Positions 1 through 11,131 of a DNA stretch of 64,000 bases are shown here, piece by piece. Within the stretch, counting starts at the first letter, position 1. Each line of letters starts with the position of its first letter. Position numbers and translations under genes: made by a program. Source of the DNA: Adenophora triphylla var. japonica (lineage: Eukaryota; Streptophyta; Magnoliopsida; Asterales; Campanulaceae); the NCBI GenBank assembly GCA_022495995.1, contig JAFEMH010001239.1, forward strand, positions 186,001 through 250,000, in the 5' to 3' direction. Below the pieces are notes generated by a model that did not search any database, was not told the DNA's origin, and was given only the letters and a program-made list of their open reading frames with translations.

Positions 1-582
1 AATTATTGCCGCCACTTGAAAGTTTTCACTAATTACCATCCCTTCGGCATGAATTTCATGAATGATTATTTGCAACTCTTCCACTTGACTTTTAACAGTT
101 TTTGAGTCCACCATTTTGTAATCGAGAAAACGGCCCACAATGAATTTCTTTGTGCCCGCGTCATCGATCTTATATTTATATTCCAAGGACTCCCAAAGTT
201 CCTTTGCAGTTTTCTTAACACTATACACATTGTATAGCGTATCCGACAATCCATTGAGGATGTAATTTCTGCAAAGAAACTCGGAATGCTTCCAAGCATC
301 AAGAGCCGAGATGGCTTGCCCATCCGTCTCATTCTCACCCAACTGTGGCGGATCTTCCTTAAGAAATCTCGCCAAGTTCAAGGTAGTCAAATAGAAAAGC
401 ATCTTTTGTTGCCACCTTTTAAAGTCTTGGCCAACAAACTTTTCCGGTTTCTCACCATGATGGTTCGAAACAGTTTGGACAACCACCCTTTGAGAGTTGG
501 TTTCCACACGAAGCGCTTCCTCCACACGAGGATTCTCGGAGTTGTTCCCAGCATTGGTTTCCACGTTTGATTGAGTAGCCAT
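1..582 (-). CDS. Ty1/copia gag, N-terminal part, runs off the window edge
   Basis: This minus-strand frame is open for 194 codons from an ATG at 582-580 to base 1. It encodes a UBN2-type copia Gag, the structural protein of the virus-like particle. The translation begins [12 protein letters not shown] and contains [17 protein letters not shown], a W/F-rich helix pattern ([15 protein letters not shown]) and [17 protein letters not shown], all typical of the plant copia gag core. I see no stop or frameshift. The start was chosen because the ATG directly follows a pyrimidine-rich tract ending in CAG, which resembles a 3' splice site. The rest of the element (zinc finger, pol) would lie left of the window. 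Its 5' LTR is at 653-1789. Confidence 0.85.
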   Translation of the reverse strand, partial: MATQSNVETNAGNNSENPRVEEALRVETNSQRVVVQTVSNHHGEKPEKFVGQDFKRWQQKMLFYLTTLNLARFLKEDPPQLGENETDGQAISALDAWKHSEFLCRNYILNGLSDTLYNVYSVKKTAKELWESLEYKYKIDDAGTKKFIVGRFLDYKMVDSKTVKSQVEELQIIIHEIHAEGMVISENFQVAAII

Positions 583-652
583 CTGAAACAAAACAAACAA
601 GTTTAGTTCACTGTTTTAAATAGTTTTCCTTCCAACTAATTTGTCTTAAGAT

Positions 653-1789
653 TGTTGGAATAACTATTACACAATAATAGAAAATTGTAGAAAACTAAAT
701 AAAACAAAATTACACAAAAGAAAAGATAAGGAAAAAGATTTGTCGAGGAATCCGAGTCGTGTGAAATCACACTCTCCTTAAGACAAATTACGCCCCCTCA
801 CCACGTTGTGCTTGAGTTGTTACGGAACGCTTGCCTCCCAGGATGAAACGGAGTAACCGGACGGTGGTTGCACAAGAATACCTCCGGCGAACTGAAGTCG
901 ATGCTTGAGCTTTATCACCACAAATGCAATGCAAGGAGGCCAATGAAAATATTTGTTCAATATGCAACAAGAGGAAGAGGAGAGGAATTCTAGAAAAATC
1001 TGTGTGTATTTCTCTCTTGTTGTGTTCTTGCCATTATATAATCCAAGTAGATAACAGAAAATTAAACCATGTTTTAATTTTCTTAATTAATACAATTATT
1101 TTAACATAATTGCATAATTATTTGGCTCATAAACTCCCTTTGATCAGTTATATGGCTGTTGAAATTACACATTCATTAACAGCCTTTTGAGCTGTTACAA
1201 AACATGGTAAAATCATTTTTCCCGTACAGCCACTGGAGCCCAGGCGCCCGCCTCAAAGAGGTTCTATGGCCAGCTCCTCTACTGACTTCCATGCGGCCGC
1301 CTCGGACAGCTTCAGGCGCCCGCCTCGGAGTCTTGCCAATGGCCTGCACCTTCTGGAGTCGAGGCGCCCGCCTCAGGCAGGTCCAGGCGCCCGCCTCACC
1401 TCCAGAAAATTGGGTCAAGTTTTTGGAAAAAAATTGTAAAAAGTGGGCTCGCGCGGACAGGCTATTTCGGAGCTACATTCGTGTCCGCAGGACGCGCATG
1501 CACATGAGTTCGGTAGTCTGAAGCCTATTTCGGTCCATGATTTGCACCCCCCCTCCCTGCGCACCTGTGCGCGAGAGAGAGCCTCTATGTACCACAATCT
1601 TACTCCCTACCAAAGTGTAGGAGTATTTAAACTTAGCCACTTTTTCATCTTTTTCCAATGTGGGATAACCACATTTTACCCATTCCAACCCATTAACTTT
1701 GAGCCTTCATATCTCATTCATTTCTCAACCATTTTGAACAAATGAATATATGATTTCAATGTACTCATGGAGTAGAACACAATCCAACA
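653..1789 (-). repeat. 5' LTR of the left copia element (about 1.14 kb)
   Basis: On the plus strand the segment begins TGTTGGA and ends TCCAACA, a 7-bp inverted repeat with TG..CA ends, and it lies just upstream of the copia gag. In element orientation it holds a segment with a CCCACATTGG motif and TTTAAATAC (about 1620), and a second TATATAAT-like box at about 1035-1042. Only about 70 bp separate it from the gag ATG, and I see no TGGTATCAGAGC primer site there. The partner LTR is outside the window, so the boundaries rest on the inverted ends only. The next bases (ATCAA, 1790-1794) would be the target duplication. Confidence 0.55.
1242..1396. repeat. GC-rich palindrome cluster 1 (AGGCGCCCGCCT type)
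   Basis: Several copies of a near-palindrome built as AGGCG-CC-CGCCT lie at 1242-1253, 1313-1325, 1361-1374 (longest, GAGGCG-CC-CGCCTC) and 1384-1396, with a divergent GCGGCCGCCTC at 1293. They stand out sharply from the AT-rich surroundings and lie inside the left copia LTR. The arms resemble those of the GGGCG..CGCCC clusters elsewhere in the window. Confidence 0.7.
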
Positions 1790-4129
1790 ATCAATTTGTC
1801 ATTTTAACAAATAACAAATTAAGAAAATAACTCATTATTTCCTTCAAAACACACTTTTTTCCAACACTTTCTTCCTTCCTTCTTCCATACTTTCCTTACT
1901 CTTCCCCCACTCCCTCTATCCTCCTCCATCATTCTTCTTCATTTTCTTCTTACCATTTCCATGGAAGCTCCATGTGAAAGCCTCAACTTTCAAGATCTCT
2001 AGCAAGGCCATTTCTCATCCATTTTCAAATCCAAGAGTACTTTTGAGGTTGGGACAACTAGAGGAATCAATCAAGCTAAAAAAATCATCTTTTCATCCAA
2101 AAATCCTAAGGTGAGTTATTATGACCTTTCCCTTCATTAAATGTTCATGAACTATTGAATGTTGTTGTTGTTGTTATATTGATTTGTTGAGTGCCTTGGA
2201 AACCTTCTTGGAATTGGGAATTGGTAATTGACATAGAATGATGCTCTTGTTCATAGAAGTGGATTTAGAGTGTAAGAAATGGATGGAGTTAGTTTAGAAG
2301 GTTTAACTTGAAATGTATTAGGAAAAGGGGTTGGAAATCTTGTGGAAAATAAGCTAGGTTTATGTTATTGTGGGTTTAAATGATTTAGGGTGAGATTTGA
2401 AAAGTTAGGAAACTCTTTTGGAGATCATGAAATTAAAGAAGATTAAAAAGGGAAAAGAACCTAGGTAAAACAAGGGTTTGGAAAATTATTTGGCTGGACA
2501 GGGGTCTTGGGCGGTCGCCCAAGTGGTGATGAGCGGCCGCCCATCTAGGCAGAATTGGGACTCTTGGAAATCCCTCTTGGGCGGTCGCCCAAGAGGCTTT
2601 GTGCGGGCGCCCAAGAGGGCAGCAAGTTGGGATTGTTTGAAAACCACTTGGGCGGTCGCCCAAGTGGCATGGGCGGTCGCCCATAAGGCCAGGACCTTCT
2701 TAGCCTCCTTTCTTACTGATTTACCAACAACTTAGTGGCATGAATACTAACTACTATAAATTAATGGAACCAAATCAAATTTGGGTATGAATCAACCCTT
2801 CTCAACCTAGATTAATGTAGGAGTTGGGCCACTTAAGCATTGTGACTTTCACTTGATAAATTTAGCTTAAATCTTTATAGAGCCCTTATAACAGGGATTA
2901 TTGTCCGGAAAATGGTTGTTAAACTTGATTCGTACTTCACCAATGTAGTTAGAACTTGGGAAGTAGATAGTGAACTTTTATTATTGTTATCTGAGATCGT
3001 GTAATGACTTCCACTTGGTAAAGTTAGCTTGGATCCTTATAGAGATCATTTATTATTGAATATTGTCTAAGTGTGGTTAATTACTAGTACTTTGTTACTT
3101 CACTTGAATACATATTCATGGTTGGTATTATGCTTAGTGTATTACATAAATGTTGCACTATGATATTGGTTGAACATGAGTATATTTTACCATGTTGCTA
3201 TGTTGTTTATCCCCTTTGTGGATTATAGTTCAAGTATCTACTATGTGCTTGAACGTGTTTATATTTTATGTGATTGGGGGGTATAATGGAATTCAATCAA
3301 TTATTGATTTGTTCTCTAAGTGATTGAAGGTCCATCATACCTGTGACCTCTCCCCCTCTGCGGCCACAGACTGGGGTTATAGCATCTGTAGTGAGCCGAA
3401 AGCCTTACAGAGTTGCTATTATCTTATTTGGTTCCCTGAAAAACGGGTCTTATAAGATGTGAATATGCCTAAGCAGTTTACGGGAGATGAGTTATAATCA
3501 TAACTGTCTCGGTTATATGATATTGGTTCTGGTGGATATGCATTCATAGAAATAGTGGAGTATTATGCCCACAGTGATACGACTTATGATTCAGACGGGA
3601 AAGGTAAACAAAGGTAACGGAAGGTGTTTACTGTTTTACCAATATGTGAGATGTACCTTATTATGTGTTGCATCTTACCTGGCATATTGCTGCATTCATA
3701 ATAGCTTGCTGAGATTTATTCTCACCCCTCTCCCTTTAATGTTTTTAGATCCTGAGACAGGCGGACCGGCCAAGTGAGGACGAAAAGGAGTTTGGACGTG
3801 GTATTTTGGGAATTGTCGGGGTATGTATAGGTTGGCATAGAAGATATATTTTGTATAATTCCTTTATGGAGTTTGTGTGTATAAAACTTGGTTTATACGT
3901 TATAACCAAAGTCTTTTGTAATTAAACAGGTTACTACTTTTAAAGTTGTTCAACTCTTCCTTTCATGTAGAGAGGAATGAAGTTATTTTGAAATGGTTAT
4001 GTTCAGTATGTTTAAGTTGTAAGTTAAATCAAACTTTTTAAAAGTTTTAAAAAGGTTTCGGTGGTTTGAGTCCTTTTGGGGATGCTCTAGCTCGGGACAC
4101 GGGTTAGGTTCCGGGTTTGGGTCCTCACA
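1790..4129 (+). mobile_element. Probable long LTR (solo or partial) of a Ty3-like element, no coding
   Basis: No gene is visible. The stretch includes a pyrimidine-rich tract (1850-1950), an exon-like piece followed by CTAAGGTGAGT (about 2108), a GC palindrome cluster (2506-2684), and a right end GGTCCTCACA at 4120-4129. At 4130 the sequence switches exactly into the last 81 bp of the Athila LTR, so 4129 is an insertion boundary. The layout recalls long LTRs of plant Ty3 elements. The left end is missing because the copia element interrupts it. Family assignment is an inference. Confidence 0.4.
2506..2684. repeat. GC-rich palindrome cluster 2 (TGGGCGGTCGCCCA type)
   Basis: Six copies of the word GGGCG-GT-CGCCC or close variants occur in 180 bp: perfect palindromes with a 2-nt centre at 2506-2523 (8-bp arms), 2573-2596 (11-bp arms), 2644-2667 (11-bp arms) and 2669-2684 (7-bp arms), plus diverged copies at 2532 and 2603. 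The outer arms differ between copies but remain self-complementary: CCTC/GAGG in one 11-bp copy and CCAC/GTGG in the other. Confidence 0.85.
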
Positions 4130-4210
4130 TCGACCCTACTTACCCTATCTACAAATCAATTGTAGGTAGTTTGAGTCGGAAATTTTTTTTTGACGTTTCG
4201 ACACTCGTCA
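4130..4210 (+). repeat. Remnant of the Athila 5' LTR (last 81 bp)
   Basis: This stretch matches the end of the 3' LTR (12458-12538) over 81 bp with one substitution (C for T in the T-run), and ends CACTCGTCA. The left part of the LTR is replaced at 4129/4130 by the LTR-like sequence to the left. The first bases TCGAC (4130-4134) would be that insertion's target duplication, but the other copy lies outside the window. Confidence 0.9.
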
Positions 4211-4215
4211 AAATT

Positions 4216-4233
4216 TGGCGCCGTTGCCGGGGA
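4216..4233 (+). promoter_or_regulatory. Primer binding site, tRNA-Asp type
   Basis: TGGCGCCGTTGCCGGGGA lies 5 nt after the LTR end. It is complementary to the 3' end expected of plant tRNA-Asp and is the usual Athila primer site, where minus-strand DNA synthesis starts. Confidence 0.85.
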
Positions 4234-4331
4234 CTCGTTAAATTTAAAGTAGATTTAATTATTCGCTATTGTGAATAGTATTTTGTATATATATATTTTT
4301 GTTTTGTTTTAACTTGGTGTTGCAGATTTGA

Positions 4332-5918
4332 ATGTTTGGTCGTAGGTCACTACAACCAGATTTGTTACCAATTGACCACAACATTCATCGCATCAACAAG
4401 AGAAAGCACCCGGAACCAAGTGATACAGAAAGTGAGTCGGTTTATTCTGAACAGTCCGAGAATACCGATTCAGAAGAAGAAGTTAAAATGGCGGAACCAC
4501 AAATGATGGGTGATTTTGCTCGTCCGGTAATTGAACCGTCACCATCGTGCATCGTGCTCCCACAAGCAGCAAGGAACTATGAGTTGAAGAACCTTCATTT
4601 CAACATGCTCCCTTCATTCCATGGGATGGCATCGGAGGACCCAATAACTTTTATGAGAGATTTCTATAGCACAGTGCAAGGTTTTCTGTTGGGGCAACTA
4701 TCCGAGGAGCAATTGAGAATGAGGTGCTTTGCTTATACGTTGAAGGATGCGGCCAAGACATGGTTTATGGCACTTGCTCCTGCCTCTCTAAACACTTGGA
4801 CGGATGTTTACAACAAGTTCATGGCAAAGTTCTACTCTCATCAAAAGACATTCGATTTGAGGTCCAAGATAATGTCTTTTAATCAAGAGCCAGGTGAAGC
4901 TTTTCATGAAGCTTGGGATAGATTCAAGATGTTGTTGGTCCAATGTCCTCATCACGGGTTTCCTTTAGCCCTCTTAAATCAAGCTTTTTATGATGGGTTG
5001 ACTCAACAAGGTCAAGCACAAGTGGATAATGCAGCAGGGGGTGCTATGGGTGAGAAAACCGCGGATGAAACGAAAGCCTTATATGAGAGACTTGGCATGA
5101 ATTTACAGCAGAAAAGTGTGAGAGGAGGAAGAAAAGGTGTTTATGAAGTTGAGTCCAATGATGTGTTAGCACAACAAGTTTCGGCATTGACTACACAAAT
5201 GAAGAACTTCATGGGGATGATGACGGCTCAAAACCAAGGTCAAAATCAAGGTCGAAGTCAAGGAGAGGGTAGTTCGGGCACAAGTTGTGTAATTTGTAAT
5301 TTGAATACCCATGATATTATGGGGTGCCCATTGCGAGATCAATTTCTGGAATTCCTTGAGCAAGCCAATGCAATGAATGCCTTCCAACCAAGAGTGCGGA
5401 ATGATCCGTTTTCCAACTCTTACAATCCGGGTTGGAGGAATCATCCCAATTTCTCATGGGGTGGAAATCAAGGACAAAGTCAGTTTCAGCAACAATATCA
5501 ACCACAGATGCCACAGCCACAGCCACAGCAACAAGGGCCTGCAAGGCCAAGTGTGGAGGAAACATTGCAGAAGTTTATCCAGGCCTCGCAACAGAATCAG
5601 GTGGTCATGGACCAAAGAATGGGGAACCAAGAAGCTTCCATGAAAAAGCTTGAAAATCAGATTGGTCAAATTGTCGAGGCACTCAAAAAGCACAATCCGG
5701 GTACACTTCCAAGTCAACCGGAACAAGCAAAGGTCGTCACCATGAGGAGTGGTAAGACTCTTCAGGAGGTACATTATTCTCCTTCTCCTTTAGATGATAA
5801 TAATTTACATGAGAATGAAGTGGTGGCTGAGGAACGAGTTGAAGTGACTCCCGATGAGAAACTTCCAACTCCACCCCTTAAGCCATATGTTCCTCCTGTC
5901 CCTTTCCCTGGTAGATAG
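4332..5918 (+). CDS. gag: Athila-type Gag polyprotein
   Basis: A 528-residue frame. The N-terminus is acidic (about residues 1-60). The retrotransposon gag domain lies at about residues 90-220 (TFMRDFYSTVQGFLLGQL, KTWFMALAPASLNTW, EAFHEAWDRFKMLLVQCP). A CCHC-like knuckle CVICNLNTHDIMGCP is at about 318-332, followed by a Q-rich stretch (about 380-410). It would form the retrotransposon particle and bind the RNA. The first ATG after the primer site was taken as the start. The frame stops at a single TAG (5916-5918). The reading frame continues downstream in the same phase into the protease, so the stop is either a suppressible Gag/Pol boundary or one nonsense mutation. Confidence 0.85.
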   Translation: MFGRRSLQPDLLPIDHNIHRINKRKHPEPSDTESESVYSEQSENTDSEEEVKMAEPQMMGDFARPVIEPSPSCIVLPQAARNYELKNLHFNMLPSFHGMASEDPITFMRDFYSTVQGFLLGQLSEEQLRMRCFAYTLKDAAKTWFMALAPASLNTWTDVYNKFMAKFYSHQKTFDLRSKIMSFNQEPGEAFHEAWDRFKMLLVQCPHHGFPLALLNQAFYDGLTQQGQAQVDNAAGGAMGEKTADETKALYERLGMNLQQKSVRGGRKGVYEVESNDVLAQQVSALTTQMKNFMGMMTAQNQGQNQGRSQGEGSSGTSCVICNLNTHDIMGCPLRDQFLEFLEQANAMNAFQPRVRNDPFSNSYNPGWRNHPNFSWGGNQGQSQFQQQYQPQMPQPQPQQQGPARPSVEETLQKFIQASQQNQVVMDQRMGNQEASMKKLENQIGQIVEALKKHNPGTLPSQPEQAKVVTMRSGKTLQEVHYSPSPLDDNNLHENEVVAEERVEVTPDEKLPTPPLKPYVPPVPFPGR

Positions 5919-7238
5919 GTCAAGAATAAGGTCGAAACACAATTTAAAGAATTGTATGACATGCTTTCTAAGGTGAATGTAAATTTACCTTTGCTCAATG
6001 TGATTAAGAACATTCCTTCATATGCTAAATTTTTCAAGGAATTGAGCACAAATAAAAGAAAGTATGCTCCAAATGAAAAAATTGTGGTTTCGGACCAAGT
6101 TAGTGCTGTTTTTGAAAAAGATTTGCCTCCTAAGCTTAAAGACCCCGGTAGTTTTAATGTTATGATTTCTTTGGGGGACTCTAAGAAAGTGAGGGCAATG
6201 TTAGATTTAGGAGCTAGCATTAACTTGATGCCATACTCTTTGTTTGTTGAGCTTGGGTTGGGTGAACTAAAATCTACTACTATGACCTTGCAACTTGCGG
6301 ACCGTTCGGTCAAATATCCCAAGGGAGTAGTAGAAGAAGTTTTAGTTCAAATTGATAAATTGATTATCCCGGTTGATTTTGTGGTTCTTGATATGGAGAG
6401 AGAGGCGAGTGGTGTGAATGATGTCCCGATTTTGTTGGGGCGACCTTTTATGGCTACCGCAAATGCGGTAATTAATGTGAAAGATGGAAGTTTGTCCTTG
6501 ACTGTCATGGATGAAATTGTTAACTTTTCTATCTTTGATTCCATGAAAAAGCCATATGAGGTCAATGAATGTCTCTTTTGTGATATTGCCGAAAATTCTT
6601 TGTTACTTGAGCCTGATGTTGAGCGCTCTCTTGTTTCTGAGTTTGTGGATGAGTTAGTTATGGAAGGTGTTTTTGATAAAAATGAGGCGAGGGCCATTCT
6701 TGCTGAGATGGATGTTATGGAGGAAATTACTGAAAAGGTTCATTTGGAATCTTTAGGTAATTTTAATCCTAAGCATTTACCGTCTATTGTCTCTCCTCCC
6801 GAGTTAGATCTTAAACAACTTCCATCTAGCTTGAAGTATGCTTTTCTTGGTAGGAATGATTCTTTGCCTGTTATTATTGCTTCGGACTTAATAGAATTGC
6901 AGGAAAGAAGGTTGTTGGATGTGTTGAAGCGACATAAGTCCGCACTTGGTTGGAGCATTACTGACATAAAGGGAATTAGTCCAACCATGTGCATGCACAG
7001 AATCCATATGGAGGAGGATGCCAAGCCAGTTCGGCATAATCAAAGAAGGATGAATCCTCATATGCTTGAGGCGGTAAGAAAAGAAGTCTGGCTTGTTGGA
7101 TGCGGGTATTATATATCCTATTTCGATAGTAAGTGGGTAAGTCACTGTTCATGTTGTTGCTAAAAAGTACGGAATTCTTGTTGTTAAGAATGAGGATAAT
7201 GAGCTTTTGCCTACTAGAATGGTCACTTTGGTCAACGC
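5919..7238 (+). pseudogene. Athila Pol: protease and start of reverse transcriptase, frame broken
   Basis: In phase with gag after the TAG, this frame encodes the aspartic protease (LDLGASINLMP, then ILLGRPFMATANA) and a linker leading to the RT start (GWSITDIKGISPTMCMHRI). From about 7085 the phase is lost. Conserved RT words can be read only by changing frame several times between 7085 and 7240 (the DAGIIYPIS region, then SKWVS, then the IDYRKLN region), and the frame ends at 7163. At least three small indels are needed. An autonomous Pol cannot be made from this copy. Confidence 0.8.
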
Positions 7239-9698
7239 ATGGTTATCGATTACGAAAACTTAATCTTTGCGACTAGAAATGATCACTTTCCTTTGCCATT
7301 TATTGACCAAATTCTAGAAAGGCATTTGAGGCGGGAATATTACTGTTTCTTAGATGGTTTTTCAGGATATAATCAGATTCCCATTGCACCAGAGGATCAG
7401 GAAAAGACCACATTCACATGCCCTTTCGGAACATTTGCATATCGGAGGATGCCCTTCGGTTTATGCAACGCTCCTGCTACATTCCAAAGGTGCATGATGT
7501 CGATCTTTTCTAAGATGATTGGCAGGTTTGTTGAGGTGTTTATGGATGATTTTTCTTTGTATGGTGATTCGTTTGATGCATGCTTAAATAATTTGACTTT
7601 GGTTCTTAAAAGATGCTGTGATGCCAATTTAACTTTAAGTTGGGAAAAGAGTCATTTTATGGTCAAGCATGGAATTGTGTTAGGTCATGTGGTGTCAAGA
7701 AAAGGAATTGAAGTTGACAAGGCAAAAATTGAAATAATATCTAAATTGCCTCCGCCAACAAATGTTAAAGGAATTCGTAGCTTTCTTGGTCATGCGGGTT
7801 TTTATCGGCGTTTTATAAAAGATTTTTCGAAAATTTGTAAGCCGTTAACAAACTTGCTTGCTAAAGAGACGGAATTTGTTTTTGACCAAGAATGTCTCAA
7901 TTCTTTTAATTTGTTGAAGGAAAAACTGACTTCAGCCCCTATTCTTGTGGGTCCGGATTGGACTCAACCTTTTGAGATAATGTGCGATGCATCCGATTTT
8001 GCGGTGGGTGCAGTTTTGGGTCAGAAAATTGATAAGAAGTCACATGTGATCCAATATGCAAGTAGAATGTTAAATGATGCTCAAATGAATTATACTACAA
8101 CCGAGAAGGAATTCTTGGCTGTGGTATTTGCTTTAGAAAAATTTCGTTCTTACTTGCTAGGATCTAAGGTGATTGTTTATTCGGACCATGCTGCATTGCG
8201 TTATTTGCTTGCTAAACAAGATGCTAAACCCCAATTGTTAAGATGGATGTTGCTTTTACAAGAATTTGATATTTCCATCAAAGACAAAAAGGGTTGTGAA
8301 AATGTTGTGGCGGATCACTTGTCTAGACTTGAAAAGGGGTGTGTGAGTGAAATTCCCTTGAATGAAAATTTTCCTGATGAGCAGTTGATGGTTGTAAAGG
8401 ATAGTGAGCCTTGGTATGTCGACATTGTAAATTTTTTGGCTACGGGGGTTCTAAATCCAGATTTTTCGAGTCAAGAAAAGAAAAGATTTTTGTCAATGGT
8501 TAAGCAATATTATTGGGATGACCCATATTTGTTTAAACATGGTCCCGATATGGTTATTCGTAGATGCATTCATGAAAATGAGCAACAAAATGTTCTTTCT
8601 TTTTGTCATGAATTGCATTGTGGAGGTCATTTTAGTGGTAAGAAAACCGCTCAAAAAGTGTTGCAATCAGGTTTCTTTTGGCCTAGTCTTTTTAAAGATG
8701 CATACATTTTCAGTAAAAGTTGTGACAGGTGCCAAAGAACCGATAACATTGGTAAGCGAAATGAAATGCCTCTTACGAGTAACTTGGTTGTGGATTTGTT
8801 TGATGTATGGGGCATAGATTTTATGGGCCCTTTTGTTGTTTCATGTGGTTTTGAGTACATTCTAGTATCGGTGGATTATGTGTCAAAGTGGGTGGAAGCA
8901 ATTCCTACCCGGACTAACGATGCTAATGTTGTTGTCAAGTTTGTCAAGGATGTGATTTTTAGCAGGTTTGGCGTTCCTAGGGCGATTATAAGTGATGGTG
9001 ATTCTCACTTTTGCAACAAAATTTTTGGAGCACTCATGAAAAAGTATGGGGTGAATCACAAAGTTGCAACCGCGTATCATCCCCAAACTTCAGGCCAAGC
9101 GGAAGTGAGTAATAAGCAAATCAAGGCCATTCTTGAGAAGACGGTGAAGCCAAATAGGAAGGATTGGTCCTTAAGGTTGAATGATGCATTGTGGGCGTAC
9201 CGCACCGCTTACAAAACTCCGATTGGAATGAGTCCATACCGGCTAGTCTTTGGGAAAGCTTGTCATTTGCCGGTGGAGTTAGAGCACAAAGCATATTGGG
9301 CGATCAAGGAGTTGAATATGGATTTGAAACTAGCCGGTGAACAAAGATTACTTCATTTAAATGAGCTTGAGGAACATCGGTTGGAAGCCTATGAGAATTC
9401 ACGGTGGTACAAGGAGAGAACCAAAATGTACCATGACCGGAAAATTGTGCACAAGGAACTCATTCCGGGAAGCAAGGTGTTACTGTTCAATTCGAGGTTG
9501 AAGCTTTTCCCAGGAAAGTTACGTTCGCGTTGGAGTGGTCCGTTTGAGGTTGTGAATGTATATTCTCATGGAGCTGTGGAGTTAATGAATTTGGTTACCA
9601 AGAACAAGTTCAAGGTGAATGGACAACGAGTGAAGCCGTATTTTGAGGGAGTTTCAAGATTAAGGGATGTTGAATGGGTCGAGTTGAAGGATCCATAA
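7239..9698 (+). pseudogene. pol: Athila Pol: RT, RNase H and integrase, open for 819 codons
   Basis: The frame is long but lacks the RT N-terminus because of the upstream frameshifts. RT has [33 protein letters not shown] and the catalytic FMDD box at about residue 103. RNase H follows ([14 protein letters not shown], then [20 protein letters not shown], then [11 protein letters not shown]). Integrase has an HHCC zinc region ([15 protein letters not shown] and CDRCQR), the first catalytic Asp in WGIDFMGP, the second in ISDGDSHF and the Glu in [12 protein letters not shown]. The protein ends in basic residues after a [17 protein letters not shown] segment typical of Athila. The annotated ATG is internal to the ancestral gene. 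Confidence 0.85.
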
Positions 9699-11131
9699 TC
9701 AGTGAGAAGGTCATTCCGTCGAGCTAACGACGTTAAACAAAAGCGCTACTTGGGAGGCAACCCAAGGTAAGTAGTTAATTTGTAGTGCCCTTAAAGTTAA
9801 TTTTTCCTTTGTTTTCATCACTTTGAGGACAAAGTAATCATTAAGTTTGGGGGTGTAGAGTTCTTAGTTTAGATTTCATTGTTTGTTTTTTATTGTTTGC
9901 TTTGCTTTTCATTAAAAAAAAAATTGAAAAAAAAAGAAAAAAAATTGAAAAATTTTCTTGGGAAAAATAGTTAGTTATGTCTTTAACATTCTTGGTGTTT
10001 CCCATAATTGCATGTGATTTGTTGTGACCGTTAAGGAGGATAATGTGGTGTGATAATTTGTATATGCAAGTTTTGGTAAATTTTTGATTAATTGTGGTAC
10101 ATTACTTAAGAGTTATGATTGTGTCCTAAATCTCTTAGTTGCAGTTAGTGTACTCTTGGAAATAATCTCTTTGTTGATAATTTTGGTTCTTTTTATAAAG
10201 TTTATAGTACACCATCATCTTTTAAGTTAGTGAATTTGTTTATCAAATAGCAACATTATGCAAATCATAAGATGAGTACTCCTTTGATGTGAATGGAACC
10301 CCCCCTTGTTGTCTTGAAAAAAAAAATAAAAAATGAAAGGGGAATGAGAGCAATGGCAATGCAATTTATACTCGGTGATACCTCCAGACGTGTAGATTAA
10401 TTGGTTAGGGATTATTCTAGCTTAACCAGATTTCTGGGTATGCAGTAGCGTTATGGAGGAAGAGCTTTACCGCCATGATGGTCCGTATCAAGCTCGATAC
10501 CGAAGTGGCTAACTCTCAAAACCTTTAAATAAATATTCCTAAAGTAGCTCGAGGCACGGCGTTCGCTGTGACGTTGCTTCCTTGCCAAATAGGAGTATAA
10601 AGTGTTGCATATCTACCTAGTATTAGGGGCATGGAGTTCGCTGCTACAGTGTTCCCTACTTGAACGGTAGAAGGTTTTAAAATGTGCTTAAAGAATCAAG
10701 TTTGGGGGGGGGGGTGTAAGTGGTTCATGGGAGTATTCATGCTTTATGTTTAAAAAGTGTTGTTTTTTGATAAATAAAGTCAATAAAATAAAAGATGGTT
10801 GGTGTACTTAGCTTTATAAACATGGATCTTGGTTGTGAGTAAAGAGAGAGATGATAGTGCATAAAGAGATTTATGGTGTAATTATAATGGTTAAGTAAGA
10901 TACTACAATTAATGGAAAATATATTGATACTTGCATAGTGGAAGATATTATCCTGCGGTTGATTGTAATGTGTGATTTGTGCAATTGTGGAACATACAAG
11001 AATGTGGGGACATAGTTGATTATTTGGTAGAGTAGTTTGTTTTTAGTTTTGTGTCGAGTTAGTTTTATAATGTTTATAGTTTATTTTGGGGTTTGCTCGA
11101 GGACTAGCAAATGTTTAAGTTTGGGGGTATT
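9699..11131 (+). other. Athila 3' non-coding region with three polypurine-like tracts
   Basis: No ORF of note is present, and the env-like gene of some Athila members is absent. AAGTTTGGGGGT-type tracts occur at about 9844, 10699 (a longer G run) and 11117-11131. Only the last abuts the LTR and is the likely plus-strand primer. Poly-A/T runs at 9915-9955 and paired phrases around 10555-10700 (GCACGGCGTTCGCTG and GGCATGGAGTTCGCTG) suggest an internal duplication. Confidence 0.6.

Noticed and set aside
2433..2735. Small ORFs across GC palindrome cluster 2 on both strands
   Set aside because: They arise from the palindromic repeats, which are open in both directions; no homology or codon signal.
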